Part shown: positions 60,040 through 64,000 of the stretch, piece by piece
Layout of the letters: every line of letters begins with the position of its first letter
Numbering within the stretch: the first letter of the stretch is position 1
DNA from: Monosiga brevicollis MX1
Lineage: Eukaryota; Opisthokonta; Choanoflagellata; Craspedida; Salpingoecidae
NCBI RefSeq assembly: GCF_000002865.3
Contig: NW_001865047.1
Coordinates: forward strand, 823,955-887,954
Reading direction: 5' to 3'
DNA: 64,000 nucleotides
Program-made: the position numbers and the translations under genes
Notes under the pieces: generated by a model
Told to the model about the DNA's origin: nothing
The model's input: only the letters and a program-made list of their open reading frames with translations
The model's database searches: none

Positions 60040-60361
60040 CCCCCCCCCCCCCCCCCCCCGGTCGAGCCCTCTGGATTCTTGAGCACCCCCATCCCATATT
60101 TGTGTCTGATGCGACTTTTCTCACAGCGGTCAAAACATTCATCAACTAGGTGCCGAGGCAACATTCAGGTGGCGTATCAACACCTCAACTCCACAGACAG
60201 ATACATTCACATGCCAACTCCAACAAAAGGTATCCTGGCACGGCTTGCCGGCACATGGCGCCCCCCCAGCAAGTTGGCAGATGATCCCCTCGACAGGTAT
60301 GCTACTCGGGGAAAATTGACCGAGGGGTACGCAGCTCGACAGCTCGCCGGACCCGCAACCC

Positions 60362-60480
60362 TTACATCATGCAGCAACGGGTGGCACCGGTCGAATCCTC
60401 ACACTACACGCACGAGAAGGCCTGCATGAGCGAGGAGAAGCAAATTCAAGCATGCCACTCGGACACGCACACCCACTCAC
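60362..60480 (-). promoter_or_regulatory. Last lamin intron with two tandem 3' splice acceptors
   Basis: The donor is GTGAGT after codon ACG at 60481. The first acceptor (ATGCAG) opens an exon at 60421 that gives five codons ending in Val and a TAG at 60404-60406. The second acceptor (GTGTAG), whose TAG is that same stop codon, opens an exon at 60403 ending with the CCMM box and a TAA at 60362-60364. Both keep the reading frame. Two isoforms, with and without a farnesylation box, are therefore possible; use is not shown. Confidence 0.65.
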
Positions 60481-62815
60481 CGTGTACTCGGCACGGCAAA
60501 TGACTTGACTGCCACGCTCCAGTTGCACGTTGATGGTGTTGTCAAACTCAAAGTCACGGAACGAAGTCCACGCAATATCGCCTGTCAACCCATTTGAGGA
60601 TCCAAATCAGTGGAGAACTGCGTTTTTGCCAAGCTACCAACCAGACCATAGTCCCGTCCTCCCCGCTTCTTCTTCTGCTGCTTTTGCGGCGTCACACATT
60701 TGCCGAAACAAGTCACATACCTGGCCGGTGGCTCTGCTCGCCCAAACCGGAGACCACACGAACAACCTGGCCCACAGCCACCACGTGGCCATGGGGCATC
60801 ACAAGCGTCTCGGACACGCGGCCGTTGTCCACCGTCAAGACGCAGTCATCAAAGTTGATGGGCTCCTGTCCAATGTTCTGCAGGTGCAGATCAAAGCCGC
60901 GATCCAAGTCCACTGACTGGATCTGGATCTGGCCGTTGGAACTCATGCGCTGCGTCCACGCCTCCTCAACTTCCTCAGTCATGTGGCGCAGTTCAACGCT
61001 CATGTCAAGGTCCTGCTCCCCGGCTTGCTCATCCCGCTGCGCGCTCAGCTGTACATGCCATCAGGGTCACCCGCATTAGCCGGGTGGCAAAATAAAATTA
61101 ACATTGGAGCAAGGGCACAGAAAAAAAAAAAAAAAACTCGTCAACGACAGGCTTGGGGGCGGTCACGCCAACGTACCGGGGAGCCCACCAGCTGGTCCAT
61201 CGCGTCGAGCGATTGATCATGCATGTTGAGGCGCTTGTACTCCTCACCCAGCAGGCCACGATATTGATCAATCTCGGCGTCCAGAGACAGACTGCAACAA
61301 AGAAGGAACAAACAACAAAACAGGCAGGGGGGAAGGTGGGGAAAGCAAACGATGCTCGCGTGAGAAAGCGGTGTAGACTCGCACACCAAGCTGGCTGGCA
61401 GGCCAAAAACTGACTTGCGGTCGAGCAGGACGCGGTATTGGTCCTCAAGACCCGAGATGCGTTGTTGCAGGTTCTTAATCTCCATGTCCTTGTTGGCCAG
61501 GTGGGCCTTATTCTCGGCCTTGGTCGAGGCCAGATCGTGGGTGAGGCGATCAATCTTATCCTCGGCGTGGCGGGCTTCATTCTTCAGGTCCGCCACGTCT
61601 TGATCACGGGCGGCGACGCGGTTACGCAGGGCTTCATTCTCAGCCTGCAGCCGCTTGAGTTCAGGGTCCTGCATCATGCTCGGGGCAGCACTTGGCGTGG
61701 GGTTCATCTGGTAGTACTTTTTGAGCTTCTCGCGGAAGGCATCAGCGGCCTCGGCATAGCTTGACTTGGCCACGCGCAAAAGGCGAGACATTTCTTCTTC
61801 ATACTGGTTGCCGGTTGTCTTGACCGAGACGACGACTTGGCTGAGGGCAACCTGGAGCTGTTGCTGAAGGGCATCAGTCTCGCTCTGATGTTCCAGCTCT
61901 TTGAGGCGGAAAGATTCCTGGAGGCCCGAGATTTCATTCTCAAGGGCGACGCGCGCCTTGGCTTCCGAGTCGGCACGTCCTCGGTGTTTCACCAAGTCGG
62001 CCTTGAGATCCTTGAGCTGCTGGCGGGCAAGGTCGCCATCCTCCTTCTCCTCTTGTAGGCTGGATTGTGCCGAGGCCAATTGGCCCTCAAGGCGGTTGAC
62101 CATGGCCTGCAGCGACTCGATGCGGCCTTGCAGACGCTCCTTGAGGCTGGTCAAACCCTGGATATCCCCTTCTGCACGCTTAAAGTCCTCCTGCAGGTTG
62201 CTGTGCTCCAGCTGCAGATCGGCATAGCGCTGCGAGGCATCGTCAAGCTCTGCCTTGGCTTGCTCCAGCTGAGCGCGCAGGGTCTCGAGAACCTCGTCGT
62301 TCTTGGGTGCCTTGACGGAAGCAAACGACTGCCAAGCACATGCCGGCACGGAAAAATGAGACAACGGTCAAGTGCGCGTTCAACCATCATGCCAAAGTTG
62401 CCCACCTCAATGTGGGTCTCCAAGGTCACGACCTGAGTCTCGAGTGCGCGCACTCGAGAGATGTAGCGTGCTATTGCAGTGGCATGGCGCACAACACAGC
62501 ATCGCGTGAGAAGCACCTGTATGAATGTTCCTTTCCTGTGACGCTGCAATCAAGGATCAAGTCGTACGTACAGAGGGCATGGTTAAGGTCCTCAAGGCGT
62601 TGACGCTCAAGCTCACGCGTGGACACTTGGGCAGCCGAGTTGTCCAAGTCCACTGCGCGTCGCTGTGTGTGCATGTGCGTGGTCGAACACCCCGTAGACC
62701 GTTAGAGCCAGTAAAAGAGTGCCAAAAACGAGGGTTGCAGTTGTAGAGCTCCAGCACACACCTTGGGCGAAGGCTTGGGCGTAAAAGCCCGCGAGACAAA
62801 GCCGGAGATATCCAT
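60362..62815 (-). CDS. Nuclear lamin (intermediate-filament protein) with CaaX-type C-terminus
   Basis: Lamins polymerise under the inner nuclear membrane. Exon 1 (62762-62815) reads MDISGFVSRAFTPKPSPK; TPKP and SPK resemble the mitotic Cdk sites of lamin heads. The rod starts with ELERQRLEDLNHAL-SRYISRVRALETQVVTLE (the coil 1A motif). A long exon of heptad repeats follows (about 61415-62330), and the rod ends ISGLEDQYRVLLDRK-LSLDAEIDQYRGLLGEEYKRLN, the conserved helix-termination motif. GSP follows the rod. The lamin-tail Ig fold runs GQIQIQSVDLDRGFDLHLQN, PHGHVVAVGQVVRVVSG, and exon 60481-60581 with GDIAWTSFRDFEFDN. After the last intron, the acceptor before 60403 yields a 14-codon exon ending RCCMM-stop, a CaaX box with Met. 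The tandem acceptor at 60421 yields a shorter end, AFSCV-stop. No clear basic NLS was seen between rod and tail. Confidence 0.92.
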
Positions 62816-63115
62816 GACACCGACACTGGTTCAACGGCAAAAGTAAAAAAAAAAATGAAGACGTCTGTTGATCCCAGACACAGACAGCACTCGATGAGCC
62901 AGCGGGCAAGCAAAGGCACCAAACTCGAGCAAGCACGGGGGCAAGGTCCAGTGGTTGTTTCAGGTGAAAACACCAACACACACACTGTGGCAGCCTACAA
63001 CGACCACCCGGCCACCCATCTAGACCCCTCATGCCGCCCATGGCACGCCCCGTCCCCTCCTCCTCGTCCACATGGGCGGTCAGGGTCATCGACCTGCCAC
63101 TGCCGATGTTCTCAC

Positions 63116-63203
<88 letters not shown>

Positions 63204-63911
63204 GACAGAGAGAGACAGAGTGACACGCGCACATGCACTGCACGCACCTGAAGCTTGAAAGAGCGAGAGAGAGAGAGAGAAAAAAAAAGCGACGAGTGAG
63301 CGGAAAACCCCGTTGCAAGAGAAACCGCATGCGCAATCCCACAGCATGAGAGAGAGAAAAAGAAAGCGAGAAAGCGAGAGATTTGAGAGAGAGAGAGATT
63401 TAGAGAGGTATAAGCAGCAAAGAGAGAAATTTTTTGTTCTTTTTCTCTCTTAGACAGAAAGAGCTTTTGTTTGGCAGAGAGGATGCAAACGTCGTCTCTC
63501 TACTCATCAAAGTGTGCAGTCCGGCCATTCGGGGTGATGGGGTTTGGTGTGAGCTTCTGGCGTTTGGGTGTAGCAAGGTGGTTCATAAAGCCAATACATG
63601 GTGTGATCAATTTGCTTTCTAAAATACATCGGATACACGTGCACAGATGGGCTCTAGATCTGCGAGCGCGGCTTGCAGACAGAAGAGGTTCCGTGGGCAT
63701 CAAGTCAGCACAGCACCACTCAGGGCGACGGACTTGAATAGAATAAAAGGCTTGTACGCCATAAACAAAAAGAGAGGGCGTGCGGCAGCGATGGGCGGAT
63801 CGTGCCTCGCAAGGCACAACTTGGGAAAAAAGATCAGATCATTTAAAGAAGAAAACGAAAAGAAATAAACATGGATACGAGGCACGATGCTGGTGCAGCT
63901 GTCACAACAGC
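62816..63911. other. Region upstream of lamin with GA tract
   Basis: It contains a GA tract with CAGAGAGA interruptions (63119-63220), a second GA-rich patch (63266-63405) and otherwise unremarkable sequence with no supported exon. On the lamin coding strand the tract is CT, some 300-400 bp upstream of its start codon. Confidence 0.6.
63119..63220. repeat. (GA)n microsatellite with GACA interruptions
   Basis: About 100 bp of GA broken at regular intervals by GACA. Confidence 0.95.
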
Positions 63912-64000
63912 TCAAAGGCTTGGCAGGTTGCCAAGGGAGGTCAACGCAGCAGCACTCTTGGTAGCGGGGGCTACCCCCAAAGGTTTGACGGAAGTAGCAC
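63912..64000 (-). CDS. Possible last exon of a gene entering from the right edge
   Basis: On the minus strand the edge is open and reads ATSVKPLGVAPATKSAAALT, then SLGNLPSL and a TGA at 63912-63914. The composition (Ala, Pro, Ser, Leu) looks more protein-like than the local alternatives, but only 28 codons are visible. Direction and partial status are inferred; it could be chance. Confidence 0.22.
   Translation of the reverse strand, partial: ATSVKPLGVAPATKSAAALTSLGNLPSL

Noticed and set aside
60040-60059. Run of 20 C
   Set aside because: Touches an N gap; more likely a sequencing artefact than a biological feature.
60404-60421. Class I PDZ-ligand reading of the alternative lamin end (S-C-V)
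   Set aside because: The match is only three residues, the isoform is unproven and a nuclear lamin is an unlikely PDZ partner, so no link to the neighbouring PDZ giant is claimed.

Overview
This window looks like nuclear DNA of a GC-rich, intron-rich unicellular relative of animals. A choanoflagellate of the Monosiga type is the best guess. The reasons are short GT-AG introns (mostly about 60-200 nt) splitting genes into many small exons, dense gene packing on both strands, long GA/CT and GT/CA microsatellites between genes, and animal-type proteins: a CaaX-bearing lamin, a giant multi-PDZ/GAR scaffold, RIOX1, an UPF0415 (C7orf25) homologue, eIF2B epsilon and phospholipase B-like. There are two assembly gaps (21754-22259 and 59819-60039). 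The species is inferred; the gene identities rest on motifs read directly from the translations.

Layout: 1106-5654 (+) P5B-type transport ATPase; 6413-8018 (-) SPFH/band 7 protein; 9390-12828 (-) unrecognised Ser/Pro-rich protein; 13839-16294 (+) secreted clan-A (GH5-like) glycoside hydrolase; 16924-17415 (+) Tae4-type peptidoglycan amidase, apparently acquired from bacteria; 17715-21676 (-) eIF2B epsilon, 5' end lost in the gap; 22728-24542 (+) NSMCE1; 24830-27657 (-) multi-pass membrane protein; 28751-32447 (+) histidyl-tRNA synthetase; 32814-35381 (+) UPF0415/C7orf25; 36010-37090 (-) secreted Thr-rich PPC-domain protein; 38949-42688 (-) RIOX1; 43631-55308 (-) scaffold with about 18 PDZ domains, a coiled coil and a C-terminal GAR domain; 56384-59456 (-) phospholipase B-like; 60362-62815 (-) nuclear lamin; 63912-64000 (-) possible last exon of another gene.

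The genes do not form one pathway. They mix housekeeping functions (translation, ribosome hydroxylation, SMC5/6 DNA repair, nuclear lamina) with surface, secreted or lysosomal functions (glycoside hydrolase, amidase, PPC protein, phospholipase B-like, P5B ATPase). The last group would suit a bacterivore that digests bacterial walls and lipids. The most notable items are the Tae4-type amidase with an optional in-frame intron next to its catalytic cysteine, the lamin whose last intron has two tandem acceptors that give either a CaaX end or a non-CaaX end, and the PDZ-GAR giant.
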